Shown: in pieces, positions 37,701 through 52,700 of the stretch
How the letters are laid out: each line of letters starts with the position of its first letter
Numbering within the stretch: position 1 is the first letter of the stretch
Source: Acanthornis magna
Taxonomy: Eukaryota; Chordata; Aves; Passeriformes; Acanthizidae
DNA length: 64,000 bases
Direction: 5' to 3'
NCBI GenBank assembly: GCA_036785705.1
Contig: JAWUZG010000070.1
Span: forward strand, 6,087,001-6,151,000
Position numbers and translations under genes: made by a program
Notes under the pieces: model-generated
Seen by the model: the letters and a program-made list of their open reading frames with translations, nothing else
Databases searched by the model: none
What the model was told of the DNA's origin: nothing

Positions 37701-40700
37701 TCTGGCTGATTTTGTGAGTTTTTGCAGTGAAACAGGGAGAGCAAACATAACAATACTTTGAAGTTTTTGCTGAGCACAGGCAGTGAAGGCTGGCACTGCT
37801 GGCGAAAGGAAAACAGGTTCCAAGAGTGGGATGTAGTGAAAGTGTTGCTAAACTCATCAAAGCCAAGCAATGAAAACCTTAGAAATGGAGACCAATGCTT
37901 TCTTAGTTAATGTTTCCATACAAAGAAAATTTTAGTTTCATGCGAAGAATCCCCGTGTCCATATGTGGCATCTGTTAAATTTTCACTTTTTCTCTTGGTT
38001 CCCTTTCTTGCTGAAATGAATTATGTGATTTCAGTTTGTTCTCTGGGGAATAATATTTACTACATGTGACAGTGTCTGCTTAGGAAGGGACTGGATCCAA
38101 GGTAGCTTGTTTTAGCTCCAGAGGACTGTGGCCTCTCCGAGTCAGGAAGGAGGTTGTAATTGATGAGGAAAAATAAGAAAAATCATATAATGTACAATAG
38201 CAGCCTGTGTTCAGCATGACCTGTTTGTATAGGGTCCAGCAAAGGCTGTCTGTGTCTCCTTTGCACTCATGAGTGTATTGCACTCAACAGGGAGAAAAAA
38301 AGATACATTTTTACAGATTTTTAGTTCAGCATTGCCTTTAATTTCATAATCTCTCTTTTCCAGACCCCAGTTAACAAAATAAAATAAATAATAAAATTCA
38401 GTAGAATTAAAACAGCAACCCACCAGTACCTATAATCACAATGAGACACTTGAAAAGTAAAGTTACTTTCTCTGTGCCACACATTATGCCTGCGTTTCCT
38501 CTCTCCATCCCTGAACTGGTCCCTGGCACCCTCTCTCCTGGCCATGTGTTCAGCATTGGTTCATAACCTCGTTACCTACACCACCAGCCTGACTTTCCTA
38601 TTGCCCCGAATGCTCTGACCTGGAAATTGCTTTTGTTCCCTAATCACAGGGAAAACGTGTGACTCCACTGTCAACTACTGTGAGTGCAACCCCTGTTTCA
38701 ATGGTGGGTCCTGCCAAAGTGGGCTGGATGGGTATTTCTGCCACTGTCCCTTCGGTGAGTGCCCTTCTCCTCCCCTCCACCTCCCCTTTCCCTATTCGTA
38801 TTTCTGTTTATTTTTACCTGCATAAATGATTTCTGGTTTGAAAATGATTCAAAGTTCGGAAAAACTGCATATGTTTAGAGGTTGAATTAACTTGTCCTTC
38901 TTTGAAAGGGAATGAAAAAGTGTTGTGATTGCTACAAATATTTATTTAGTTATTCCTGGTAGCAGCTCCTTTCTCTCACACAAAAATTTAACAAGATCCA
39001 GCCAAACAATTCAGTGCCTAAAAATCAGAAAGAATATTTCAAATTAGATAGATACAGATAACTGGCCAAAAGTAGAATGGATTCTTGAAATATTTAAATC
39101 AAGACCCTTGACTTCCTAAAGAAGAAACTTAGCTCAACCACAGCTTGATCAGAGCAAAAGTACCTTCATCACCAAGAATATCCAAAGTTCAGTCTGAAGG
39201 AGGAGGTATGATGATAACAAAGCACTCCTGATGAATAACAGGCACTTTTGGGAGAGCTGAAGTGTAAGACCACAGTAAATAACATCAGTATTTTACATCA
39301 GAGAAGCATATAGTAGTGCCAAAATAGTTTCATAATTTTCAGAATTTAATTATCCCAGATTTGCTTTGTGGAATGAACCCAATAAAAACATAGAGCAGCA
39401 TGGATATTTTAAGGTATCATGACACAATTGCAGCAAGATTGATTCTGAATACAAATTAATCCAGAATTGTCATTGTTCATATGGAAAAGTATGAAAGTAA
39501 ATGTAACAGATTAATAGAAAAACCAGAAACATACAGAAATCATCTACAGTGTTTTAAGGTTGCTGAAAACCCTCTCACAAAAGTATGGTTCTCAATATGC
39601 ATTTGTAACTGATGCTGAATAAGTTTTTCTATTAACATGTGGAACAATTTCTCTGTTCTCTTTTATTTCCTTTATTGTACGTTTCCTCAGGGTTTATTCA
39701 TTTTTGTTGTAGACATTGTTCATTGTAAATATAACTCATATTCATAAATTAATTTTTTTTTCTCATTGTCACTGCAGTTAAAGGAAAATCAATGGAAATT
39801 ATGAGACAGAGATCTGAAAAGAAGTATGTAGATTGCACCAAAATATTCATATCAGTAAAAACATGAGAATGCATACTGTTTTAATCACACATATGCTTTT
39901 TTAATAAGTATAAAAGATGAACCACCCAGTGAGAAACAGTTCAGACAACAGCCAGAGAGAGAAAAATAAACTCAACTTGCAATCTTATTCCCATAACTGG
40001 ATTAATAAATGCCTGATGATAATTAACAGCCATGTCTGACAGAACTGTCAAACTGGCTTGTTTTGGTGTTTTCCAGAGAAACCATGGAGCTCAACAAAAT
40101 GTTTTTCAGGAGATGTATTTGTCCTTTGTAGCTTGATTTTTAAGTTTAAATATATGTACCTCAGCACCCACCTGTGGGCAGTAGCATTCTTCTGTTAGCT
40201 GTGTGTTTTTCATTGAGCCTGGGCATCACAGCCATGCCGAGAGCACATCCATACTTCGTTCCTGGGAGAATGCATGGTGAGGAAAAAACTCTCTATTCCA
40301 GATTTTGCTTTTTCTTTTGCAGGTGTTTTCGGGAATCATTGTGAGCTGAACAGTTACGGATTTGAAGAGCTGTCGTATATGGAGTTCCCCAGCATGGATC
40401 CCAACAATAATTACATCTATATAAAGTTTGCCACTATAAAAAGCCATGCCCTGTTGTTGTATAACTACGACAACCAAACCGGAGAGCGGGCGGAATTCCT
40501 GGCCCTGGAAATAGCAGAAGGGAGGCTGAGGTTCTCCTACAACCTTGGCAGTGGCACGTACAAGCTCACCACAGCTAAGAAGGTGTCTGATGGACAGTTC
40601 CACACTGTCATTGCCCGCCGCGCTGGAATGGTAAGAAACGCTAAAATGAGGATTTGAGGCAAGTTCAGCCAAGTCACTTTGACTTCCAGGCGAGCTCAGA

Positions 40701-43700
40701 GGAATGCGAAATTAGTGACATTGCATTCGCTAGCACAACCTCCAACTTTGGGGACAACCTCCCTTCATTTCTGTCTTATTCCAACTGACTCAAAGCCCTG
40801 TGGTGCTTTATTTAGTATGATGATGATAAAGTATAATGAAAAAAACATGTGCGAAATGCCCCATACTCTCAATGTGAAAAATGAGAACCGGGAATAATTA
40901 ATGACATAGATGACTGTGCACGAGGCTAATTAACTGGTGTAGATTACAGGAATGATTATCAGGGAATGCTAATTAACCACACTAACTGTAAAAAGCCTCA
41001 AAATAATTTTTCTCAACATTTGGAAAATAGAAGCGGACAAACTTAAAATTCCACGGATCCCTGACCTCCTTGAACTAATTCAGAGATTTTACCAATCTCA
41101 TCAGACTAAGAGCCTGGTTTTCCTCCAAAGCATGCATGTAAAGAGTTAAAATGTGCTACATTATGAGAATTTTTTGAGAGGAAGGAGGGAAGTTACTTCT
41201 CTCTTTATGCCCCAGAATGCATCTGAGGTGAGGAACTCTGCCAAAAACTGAGACAACTGATTGCCATATGCCTGGCACTCTGACCCCTCTCCTGCCTTCA
41301 TTTTTTTCTCCAGTAAATGTTTTCTATTCCTCTTCTCTCATTTTTTAATAATATTTCCAAAGCAGAACATAAACCAAATGCTCTTTGAATCCAAGCCAAG
41401 TTTTTTGACTCCACAATGTTTGAGTTAGAAATGAAACCAAATCTATTTGCCATCCATAATCAGTAACTATTGCCCAACAGTTCCCTTTCTCAGGCAGAAA
41501 TGGCCAGCATACATGGAATTCCATATTCTTCCCATGTTTGAAATTAAAGTAATAGAACAGTAATATATGGTAATATACAAACTAAAATTCCCCATTCTGG
41601 TTTGCATATTTCAAGCTAGAAGTGATGAAGGGAATTAAAGCAATAAACTGTTCTACCCTGTATGGCTCCCCAAGTCTTCGCAGGGAATCTTGAGCCTGAA
41701 ACTCCATTTCAGTTGATAGTGCAAGGCCTGATATCCCCACTTATTCTGGGTGTTGGTCTCTCCTCCCAAGTAACAAGCAACAGGACAGGAGGAAATGGCC
41801 TCAAGGTGCACCAGGGGCCAGATTGAACATTAGGAAAGAGTTCTTCCCCAAAAGCGTTGCTAAGCCCTGGAACAGGCTGCCCAGGGAAGTGATTGAGTCA
41901 CCATCCTTGGAGGTATTAAAAAGACGTGTAGATGTGGCACTTGGGGACATGGTTTAGTGCTGGCCTTGACAGTGCTGGGGTGGCAGCTGGACTCTTTGAG
42001 ATCTTTTCCAACATAAAGGATTCTATGGTTCTGTGAAATCCAGTCTTCAGCTGGATTTGCAAATCCAATTGTGTGTGTTTGTAGGACTTTTATATCCAAA
42101 TAAGATGAAGGATAATTGTGGTGTTGAGCAATGACTTTGGTTTAATGTTCCTTGATATTGGATATCAATTTGCATCTTGCAAATTTAATAATTTGTCTCA
42201 CAGCTTGCTAATGATAAAGCCCAAAGATGCACCTTAATCTAGAGATACCCCAGGTTCCCATTTTGGTAACTAAAGTAGTATGTTAGTTCTATAAATAAGA
42301 TTTAAATGGCTAAGTATAGGGGCACACAGTAAAAGTTGCAACAAATAAATGAAGTACACTGAAGAAAAAAAAACGAGAAAGAAAATGTTTTGCTTGTCGG
42401 CATGCCAGAGGACTATAGAAGAAGAGAAAACATAAAAAGGGCTATTTATAGAAAATTTCAGCTATGAATGCTTAAGGCTGAAAGCAAACATTTAAGACAA
42501 CCTATACCTTTGTGTGGGGGTTTTTTTTTTTTTAAATGTTTAAACCTTTTCAGTAATGTCAGCTGTTTACAAACACTATGTGAAGAGAATCGCCTTTGTC
42601 TTAGATATTTCTGCTGCAGGAAAAATGTCTCCCAGGTGTCCAAAACTGTATAAAATAGGCCCCCTTCAGGATTCCAAATCTGTCATTTCCTACAGCACAG
42701 TGGGATTTTATCGGAAACTGGTAAAATCATTAAGTTGTCAGTCCTGAGCTATTGCAGAGTGACAGGATAGAAAGGCTCATAATGTGGCAAGGTAACTGTA
42801 GAGTAATGCTTAAGTAACAAGCAGGAACATTTGACTAACATTAGAAAATAAATTGTATGAACTATGGTCCAAGTAAAATATATACTCAAATATCCAGCCC
42901 TTCAGCTGGGGTTGGAGCTTGGCTTGCAGAGCACATAGCAATGTAAGTTAGGGAGATTATGCTGATTGAGCTAAGAACAAAAAACTCATTTCAGTTTTTG
43001 TTGTTGATGTTCTGAAGGAAAATATGTATGCATGTGGTGGCATACAAAGCAGCCAGCTTATTATTCTTTCTCTGAATTGTTTCATTTACACAGGGCTATA
43101 ATCTGCTTTGGAACTGCAGACTGACATTTCTTGGGAGAAGCACTTTGTTCATTTGTATGGAAAGAAATTCAAGATAAGCTCTCATTAAAAATAGCAAATT
43201 GAACAATTTGAGCATACTGTAGGGCATGATTTAGGGCTAAGAGCTCTGAATTTATTTGGTCAATACAGTGCATCAGCCTGCAGCCTGTATTTGGAGCTAG
43301 CACGGACAATCTGGGGATTTCAACAGGCTGTTGTTAGCAAACTTATTTGCAGGCAGTAGAAAAAACCTCTGCAGAGTAATGATGTACTGATAGCCAGTGT
43401 TGCTTGCTCAGCTCCCACAGAGTAATCGAAATCAAAATATAAACCCAGGCATGTTTAAAGGTGGCGTTTGATTTAAATTTGCTGTAAAACTGTACCACAC
43501 ATCAAGTTGAAACATGAGGAGATGTACAATGTGGAGATTATGTTTATTTTTCTGAAAATTTGTTTTAAGGAATAACTAACCTTCAGGGTTGGTTGCGTGT
43601 TTTTTTTTTCAGCGCATCTGTTATTAATAAATCACTGCAGGGACAATTCTTTGCTAAATAAGGAATAAAATAAAAACTCCTTTTTAAATCAGCAGGAGTT

Positions 43701-46700
43701 ACTTAATGATTTTAGTGACAGCTTTGGTTAGACTTTTAGGGAACACAAATAGGAGTTCTATGAAAGTAGCTTTAATGTAAATGGCTTGGATGGGTACTCA
43801 CAGAATCAATCATTTGGGTTGGAAGGAAACTTAAAGATCACTGGTTCCAACCCCCTGTTGGAATACCCTCAGGGAAGGCAGGGATACCTCCCACTAGATT
43901 AGGTTGAGGTAACCTCGTTGTCTGGGACTTGATAGCTTGGAGATAAAAATAATAACAGCAATAATAAAGAGTAATACTGCTGTAAGTACTGGTGATGCCT
44001 GGTACTTCTCTGGACATCAGCTTGGTCCCACTCTAGGTGGCCAGATGCTTCTCCATTATCAAAGTGGAGATCCCTCATGACCTCTTGGTCAAAGGGTTAC
44101 CTTGAGCAGGTCCATTTCATTACTTTTTGAGTTTTATTGAGTGGTTGGTTATTATTTTTAACTAGTAATCTCAGTGTTTGTACTCCCAGCTTTTGTAACG
44201 TGCTTTTTTTCAAGTTCAATGTGTTTAATGTCATGGTCAAGCCCCTGAAGGAACGCCCTTTGTATTTGGAGGGAGCAGCTTTTTGTTCAGATTATCTGAC
44301 CCATATCAAGAGTAGGATACAGTACGAGCCAAAATAGCTGTAGTTTCAAGGAGTAAAGCAAACAACTATGAAAGAAGCCCTACCCAAATGTGAAAAATTG
44401 GTGTTTAACTGCTTCTGTGTGTGAAGCAGACAATTGGCTCCCTCTCTGTTCATATCCACACCTTGGTGGTGTCCACAGTGTGCTGGAGTTGACCAGCGGC
44501 TCTGAAGCACCCTGCAATCCTAAGTGACATTGTAATATACAAGCTCCCTTCTTGTCAAGGCTTTGATATAATACATTAAGCATAACTATTTAATGTGGTT
44601 GGTGACTAAAGCTTTGTAATATTCAGCATATTTGTGTGCATGCCTTTTGCAGGCAGCATCCCTGACAGTGGATTCCTGCTCTGAGGATCAGGAGCCAGGC
44701 TACTGCACTGTTAGCAATGTTGCTGTTTCAACTGACTGGTAAATATTTCTTCATTTTGTGGGGTTAGTTTGTGGTTTGGGTGGGATTTTTTTTTTTTTGG
44801 CGTACAATTAGAAGTAAAAGAAAATTGGAGTAATGATAAGGCTCCCAAGTGTCAGTTTCTTCCATCTTTGCAGAAGCAAATTGAATTTTTTACGTGTACT
44901 GCTCCTTGCTAGTTCAGGCCGCATTTCTGCATGGAGCTGGATCACAAGGGGTTTGCTCAGAAATCCCCAGTTCTCTACACCATCTCTGTCTCCAGGTTCT
45001 GGTGGCAGTCAAGTAGTCTCCTATGTGGTGTAAATAAGGATAAGATCTATTGCCTGATGTTTTGGGGTCATGTGTTTATTTAAACTGCACCTCTCATTTT
45101 TCATAAAGATGTAGGAAATTAAATCACCTGATCGCTGCTGTCTTTTAAAAAAAAAAACAAGGGTAATTACTTTGACATTGTTTTCAGGTGTTTCCTGTTA
45201 CAGTTTTGAGTTCATAAACAGTGTCCAGTAAAGAAAGCAAAGTTTTTTTCTGGTGTTTACTGTACCTAACTCAGTAACCTTTGGGTCGCATCTTTGGAGA
45301 TAATAGTAACTTTAATCCAAATCACTTTGGCTAATTTCTTATAATAATCGCAATCATATTTCCTGCCACACAGGGTTTCCCTGCTAGCAGGGGTGTTACA
45401 TCTTTGTAAAACAATGAGTCCATCTTCCTGCTATTTAAGTATCCATCTACAATCTAAATTATAATTGGATAAAAAACCTTATTTGTTATGATCTCAAGCA
45501 CACTGCTCAGTAAGTGAATAGAAATTTTGACATGCAAACTGAGTATGAATTTAGAGTCATACCCACTATAACTGCTCAAGAGCTATTGATCTTTCTGTCT
45601 TCCCTTCTGAACATAAAATACAATTTTTGGAAGAGGAATTTTAGCTGTGGGCTGTAGCTGATGGTTGCAGTTCCTGTGCTGTCATTGCTATTCTAATGTC
45701 TGGCACTGATTATTTGTTTTTCTCTTTTATAGGACTCTCGATGTACAACCAAATCGAGTTACTGTTGGTGGCATCAGGTCCATAGAGCCCGTCCTTCAGA
45801 GGAGAGGACAGGTGGAAAGCCATGATTTTGTCGGCTGCATAATGGAGTTTGCAGTCAACGGACGTCCCCTGGAGCCCAGCCAGGCTTTGGCAGCTCAAGG
45901 AATCCTAGATCAGTACGTCTGCTATATATGGTATCAAATGGACCCCGTTTGCAATAAAGGAAGCTGTCATGAATGCTATTCCATTCAGACACCGACAGAT
46001 ATTTCATGTTAAAAAATAAAAAGACTGTAGAACCTACTGTAAAGTGTGAAAAGTGTAGGAAGAAAGTGAATTTGGATGAAACATTCACAAAAGATTACAG
46101 AGTCTTCCAAAAAGCAACATCATTACATTTCTATTGCCAATGATTATTCAAGTTGCTTTGCAGGCTGAAATTGAGTAGCCCCTGTTCTTGGGTTTCTTTA
46201 TAAATTCCACCTGGGTTTGACTGTACTCATACTGTTTGCTAACCCTCTAGTCCCTTTTATTTCCTCTTAACCCACCATGTCTGTTCTCTCACTTTGCCTC
46301 TCAAGTATCACTGAATTTCCCTCATATCCTCTGAGTGGTCTTTCAGAAATGATGAACCATCTGATTCTATTGTTTTTTCCATCTCAGTATTTGAAGTCAC
46401 AGTTGTAGCAATAATGTCAGTCTTCCACCCAGATTTCCTAGCTCACACTTCCTCTCTCAACCTCCAAGTTGGCGCTGTTCGTTGTGATGCGAAGGCTCTG
46501 GCAGTCTGCAGCATAAAAAGGCCTAAAAGAGTTTCTTCTCTCTTGTATAACTTAACAGGAGCTTGGCTGTCTCTGAACTCCTTCCTCTTTCTAAAGACTG
46601 TTATAACTTGATGCTGAAAATTGGAATCTGCTTAGAAACATGAGCTGTCTATGGAGATTCTTAGAATCACAAGATGGTTTGGGTTGGAAGAGGCCTTAAA

Positions 46701-49700
46701 GATCATCCAGTTCCAGCCCCTCTGCCCTGGACAGGGACACCTTTCACTACACCAGGTTGCTCAGAGCCCCATCCAACCTGGCCTTGGACATTTCCAGCGT
46801 GGGGGAGAAGAGCCATTTTTGCATCTCTGAGGGGAAGAAAGGGAGTACCATTTAAACAGAGGATGCTTCCCAGCACATTTGTTCTGCTTATTTGTGTGTA
46901 CATTCTTCAGCATCTACTGTTCCGATTTCTTTCAGGTGTCCCAGACTGGAAGGTGCCTGCACAACCAGCCCCTGCCAGCACGGTGGCACTTGTGTCGATC
47001 AGTGGTCATGGCAGCAGTGTCACTGCAAGGATGGCCTGACAGGAAAGCACTGTGAAAAATGTATGGGGCAGGTTTCACTGTCTTTCTCTTTAATGTACAC
47101 CTAACTATGGCTCAACAAAAGGCCATTAAGAGTTTCTTTTCATGGCCATGGGATAGTGAATTTTATGAAATAATGAAAATAAGCAGCATGTTGCCTCTTA
47201 AGTAGTTTGAAAGTCCACAATGGACTGTTGTCCTTTCATGAGCTAAAAATGGCAACAACTTAAATACATAATGCTTTCTGCTCTGTATATCGCATTTCAG
47301 GTAACTTGTACTCATTTAAACTCCTGCTTCCCAATAACATATAATCCGTAACTAAAATAAAGATATCCCATAGGAGGGATTTGTCTGCTATGGGGAGGTA
47401 AGTGGGTAAGCGAAAACCCCTTCACATAAACATTGAGTTTGTGTGCTTATGGCTTCTCCAAACTAAAGTCCTTTTCATCAAATTGACTGTGGATTATATG
47501 CAAGAAAATATTGTAAATGTAAATGAAAACAAGGCATTTACGCTTGGGGGTGATTAACTCTCACAGGAATAGCCCTGTAAATCAATATGGGATTGTCCAG
47601 GAGAGCAGTGATTTATTTCCGTGTAGTTGTAGTATAATGACTGGAGTTTGTTTTTTTACATGTCCCATTATTGTTTAGCTGATTTATATACTTTTATTGC
47701 ACCAGTTTACAAAAGAATTTAGCCATAATTTTAACAGCATTTGGTAGTCAATGCTCTGCCTTTTTTATTCACTTTTTTTTAACGCCATAACAAATAGAAA
47801 CTCATTATCTCTGCCCTGAAGAGCTTAGAGTTCAATATATCATGAAACTCTGCCTGCAGTAATGGAAACAGTAACATCCCTGGGAAGGAATTACAGTTCT
47901 GAGAGCCAAATTTTTTTCCCTACTCCCTCACTTGTTCCCTGGTGAGTTTTAATTTACTATTGACTGATAGCAGCAGTAAATTACTCGCACACTCCCACTC
48001 TCAAACACACATCCTGGTCGAAGCCAAAGCATAGAGGGGCTGCAATTGCCATTCAGTGCTGCTCCCCCCCTTGACCTGCTCTGAACTTGCTCTCTGCTCC
48101 GAGAGAACACGGTTGCGATGAGGCCGATGATGGCTGGAGCCGTAATGAGCTGTGCGCTCAATGCTTCCCTGTCCTTGTCGCAGATATCACCGCTGACACG
48201 GCCTTGTCGCTGGAAGGCAAGGGGCGGCTCGACTACCACATGAGCCCCAACAAGAAGCGGGACTACCTGATGAGACTGGGGGCTCGAGGCGCTGGCGTGG
48301 GCCCCCCTGGCGTGGAGCGCTTGGAAGTGAAGTTCAGGACGAGGAGCGAGAGCGGTGTTTTGCTCCACATCCAAGAAAGCAGCAACTTCACTACCGTGAA
48401 GGTAAGATTACAGCTAATGCCGAGTTTGATTTGATTGGACTGCCTCGTGTGCAGTGATCAAAATCGCGTTTTTCCATTACTCTTGCTGTTTCCTTTATAA
48501 AATATTAGGTCTTTAACTGAGGCTAGGCACTGCTCCAGTATCATTCGTCTTCTCAACAATTCCCTTGCTATTTGCCAAGGTATCAGAAGATCTTGATGGT
48601 TTTGTATCTAATCAGTTTTGTCTAGACTCCAAATAGTGACTGTTTTAAGGCGGTGAGAATGGTACTCATTGCCAGGGTTATTATCATCATTACACTTTAC
48701 AGAACAAATCATTTTGTTATTGGCCTTCTATCTTCTGACTTTTTGAGCCTTGAACCCAGACCCTCCTTAAGCTAGCAAACGATCGCCAAAAAGTTTTCAT
48801 TAATTCCTACCAACATGGCTCAAGCTTATCAAACTAGGAAGTGAGGGATAACTCGAATTCATGAGGTTACTCAGACCAATGTCAATATCAAATTATTTTG
48901 GCATACATAGCTGAATTAGTGCTTCAAATGCCACACTGTTTTGGGAGGTTTTTTTAGTTTTTTTTTCTCAAAGAGCTTATTGCTGCAGAAGTTACCTTTC
49001 TCAAGAGAAAGCGATGGTTTGGTTCCTGGCGATGACTCAGTCCATTTACTCATAACTCTAAATGAGTACAGCAGTGATGTTGGCAAGCCCCTTTATTGGG
49101 TTGGTGTAAGCTCCAAGTTTCCTTGACTGCTGCAAAGCTTTCCAAGTTTTTCTTCCCTGACTTTTAGAGAAATTCATACAGAAATTCACAGTTTCTAAGC
49201 TTCAGCCCCATGGATACTCTCCACCTGCCTGGTCAGAGTTACGCAGCTTTCCTGACACACCGACTGCGTTCAAGAAGCAAGTCTACACTACTTCCCTGGC
49301 ATGTGCTTTTACCACATCATTTCATAGGAAGTTTCTGTCTCACTTGTATTTTCAGATAAGATCTCATTATTTTGACTTCTGGAGAGAAAAAACCTTTTTC
49401 TCCCCCCTAGTAGAATTTGCTAGGTGAGCTCTCCAAGCATTACTGAAAAAAAAAAGAGAATTGCCTTTCCTGGCTAAAAGCACTGGTGCTGTGTTTATGC
49501 AAAAACTCTTGTTATTGTTAATATTGGTGAAGTTATACAAGCAAGCAGAGGGTGTCAAGTCCCAGACCCAGCTGTGCAAGGGCAGAGAGCACAGGTTTGC
49601 CTAGTAACAGATGCAGAAATTTGAAGAAGGAGAGGTAACATCAGCGTGCTGGTTGTTGCCAAGCAGTTCCCAGGTGATGCTAGTTAGTAAAACTGTAGTA

Positions 49701-52700
49701 ATTTAACTGTAGCTAGTACAGTATGGCCTCTGCACTGCTGTTTTGCACCCAGAGTAGGTATCACAGTGAGTATTCCCCTCAGTGGTGGCCCGAGATGCCA
49801 GTGAAGCCAACCCAGAAAAGGTCTCCTTGTCATTTCCATCAACTCCTGGTGCAAAAGTTATGCTTTAGGGACTTGTGTTTACAACTCTTGTCAGTCTTCA
49901 AAACAGACAATTTTGTAACTTGATTGTTGGGTCTTTTAATATGCTTGTTAGCCAAAGTATTAGCATTGAGAGAAAACCTGCCATGTGTTTTTAATATTAA
50001 ACCATGCTAGGGAAAAGCTACGAGTCCTGTGGCTACTTCCATGCCTTCATATTTTTCCCCTTGCAGATATTTGGTTTTGGTGTAGCTGGGATTGGGGTAA
50101 AACTAGAGAAGTGGTAATAAATCAGACCCACTGAGATTGTGAGCCGTTGAGTCACTAAATGATGGATGTAAACTCCCCACAAAGAACCCGAGAGGGGGCT
50201 TTATAATATAAAGGCATCCCTAATCCAGGAAAGATACAAAATATTTCAGATTACATTAAATAATGGTCAAATTGAGATGGAAGATGCTTCCTCCAAAATT
50301 CACAACAAGGAAGAAACTGCAATCAGATTAAGTTAGCATAAATGGATCTCTAAGATGTATTAATTTATGAGTATAGGATGTGGGTTACATGTTACCTATA
50401 TGAGGTAACAACCTACTGGCACAGGTTGCCCAGAGAAGCTGTGGATGCCCAATCCTGGAAGTGTTCAGGGCCAGGTTGGACAGAGCCCTGAGCAGCCTGG
50501 TCGCACGGAACTGTTCCTGCCCGTGGCAGGGTGGTTGGAACTGGATGATCTTTAAGGTCTCTTCCAACCCAAACCATTCTGTGGTTCTATGAACATATCA
50601 AGTTGTAGGAATTAATCAGAACATAACCCTTTTAAATGACATTCAGTGAGCTATAAATCTGTAAAGGCTAGTGCTCAGCTTTAAGACAAATGAAAACCAA
50701 TTTGTTCAGTAAGTGAGACTCAGAATATTAGTAAAGTTGAGTAAGCCTTGTACTTAGGAATATGTTTGCTGTAGTGGTTCATTATTTTCATTATAATTCT
50801 ACTTGTCAGTTGCTCAGCCATTTAAATAAAACACAGAAATGCGTGTTACTCAATACTGTCAGCATCAGCCTTGGTTTCAAATTTAGAAGCATGTTCTGCT
50901 TCAAGGCACCAAGAAGAACATTCCTTATCTTTTCCTGGTCAAAGCAGTCATGGACTAGCCTTGTCTCTGGAAATTTTCTTTTCCAAATGCCCCGTGTATA
51001 TTATGTATGAGTCTGTTAGCATTAGTCACGTGCAATTTTAAAGAAACTGAAATAGGGTTAAAGAATCATAAATCAGTATGGAAAATAACAGTTGCTGACA
51101 GGTAAATAATTCTACAGTTCTTTTCTTAGGTGGAATTAAAAATTTTGATTCTGTGCTCAGTCTTCCCTTAAGCTTGGAGGGTATTGGCTGATGTGGTGTA
51201 TTTCCTTCTGTTTACATAATGACTAAAATACAAGGCAGGATTTTTATGGAGCATAAAAGACAAAATAAGACATAACAAACCAATTACAGGTTGCAGACAT
51301 AAATATATGTATATATTCGGCTCAGTCAACCTTTTTATAAGTGATTGTGGAAAATGGTGTTTAATATGTTTTAATAGTCTGTGTGGCTGGATTTGGAAGT
51401 GTGGGATTTTCCCTGGGCTGTGTGATAGTTTAGACACATGCCACTTGTAACAAAAGCATCCTGTCTCCAAGGGCAGCTTTATCAAACAATCCATTTTCAA
51501 GCAGTCCAAATGACTGCCTTCATAAATGAAGTGGATGCACATATTAACCATCGTATCCTCCATCCAAATGGAATACGTGCTAGATGCATTCATTCAGCCT
51601 GCTGCCAAGACATGAGCGTGGTCTTACAGCCTCGTTAAAGCTGGAGTGTCTGAACAAAGTCCTCGGCTTGCATCACTGCAGAAGCAAATCCAGAACATTT
51701 AACAGTTTCTGGAAACGAGAGCAGCATTCTTGTAGCCAGTGTGTCACCTCACAGTTCTTCCCAGGTGAACGTTATTTTTCCTGGAACAACGGATGCAAGG
51801 CTTTGAGAGCTTTCAGCAGACCTCAGGCTTTGACCTTTCCTGGACTGTGCCTTCTGCACGTCCTGCACGCTCGTGTTACGGATCTCGGACTGACCGAGAC
51901 GCCGTGAGGAGCACGGGACGGAGAGCGGTTGTTCATTTAATATGTGGGACCAAACATGCAGAGCATGGAAGGAAACTTGCAGCAAGTTTCAGAGCCATCC
52001 TACGTGAGCTTACACAAGTCTGTAGACTCTTAGGAGGTCAGCCAACATACCCAAATTTAAGCAATATTTGAGAAGCTGGCAGTGTTGGGTGTTGGGGATT
52101 CTTTTTAAGGTCCTACATCTTAAATGCAGAATGCACTGATCTCATTTTGGGATCTTAATAAGAGGTTTGAAATCCTGCATCTCACAATTCAGTAGAATTG
52201 TGAGGCATCATTCTTAAGAGAAAAAGCCAAAATATTCTTCCTTTTTTCCCTAGCAGTTCACAAGTTTTAAAGCAGTTTGCTCAAGTGAGCACTATTGGAA
52301 AATTCTCACCAAATAATGCACTTTGCAACTCTTCAGAAAGCTTTCTGAAATACAACTGCTTTTTTTCAAACTACAAATTAGCAGAAAAACGAGATATGAA
52401 ATGGGACTCTTGCTCAAGCCCGGCCATGTCTTATGCATTCCTACTGTGTTGTAATAAAAACTGGATGCAATTTTCTTGGGCAAGGACAACATCTGTTCAC
52501 TCTGCAAAGCATTTTCCACACTTGCATCTAAGAAGGAGGAAGAATTATTCTTTCTGTGGTTAAAATGTGCTGTCATGTGCATGTCCTGTAGCTGGCTTCT
52601 CAATAGGCTTTTCTCTTGTGAGATTAGCCAGGGAACGAGTGGATGGCAGCTCTAAGATGTGGATGCCATTTTTCTGTAGAAGTTTCTACAATGTGTTGTA

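Larger units (their letters stand above)
33615..38649 (+). other. FAT4: FAT4 intron 9
   Basis: A 5.0-kb GT-AG intron, phase 1. It contains a CAC triplet run (about 34437-34458) and a CR1 fragment (36609-36738). The stretch 35150-36250 is unique and AT-rich with octamer-like ATTTGCAT, and is a weak candidate for conserved non-coding DNA. No exon seen. Confidence 0.82.
40631..44652 (+). other. FAT4: FAT4 intron 11
   Basis: A 4.0-kb GT-AG intron, phase 0, with two CR1 fragments (41751-42035 and 43799-43912). The rest is AT-rich with no recognisable gene. Confidence 0.83.
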
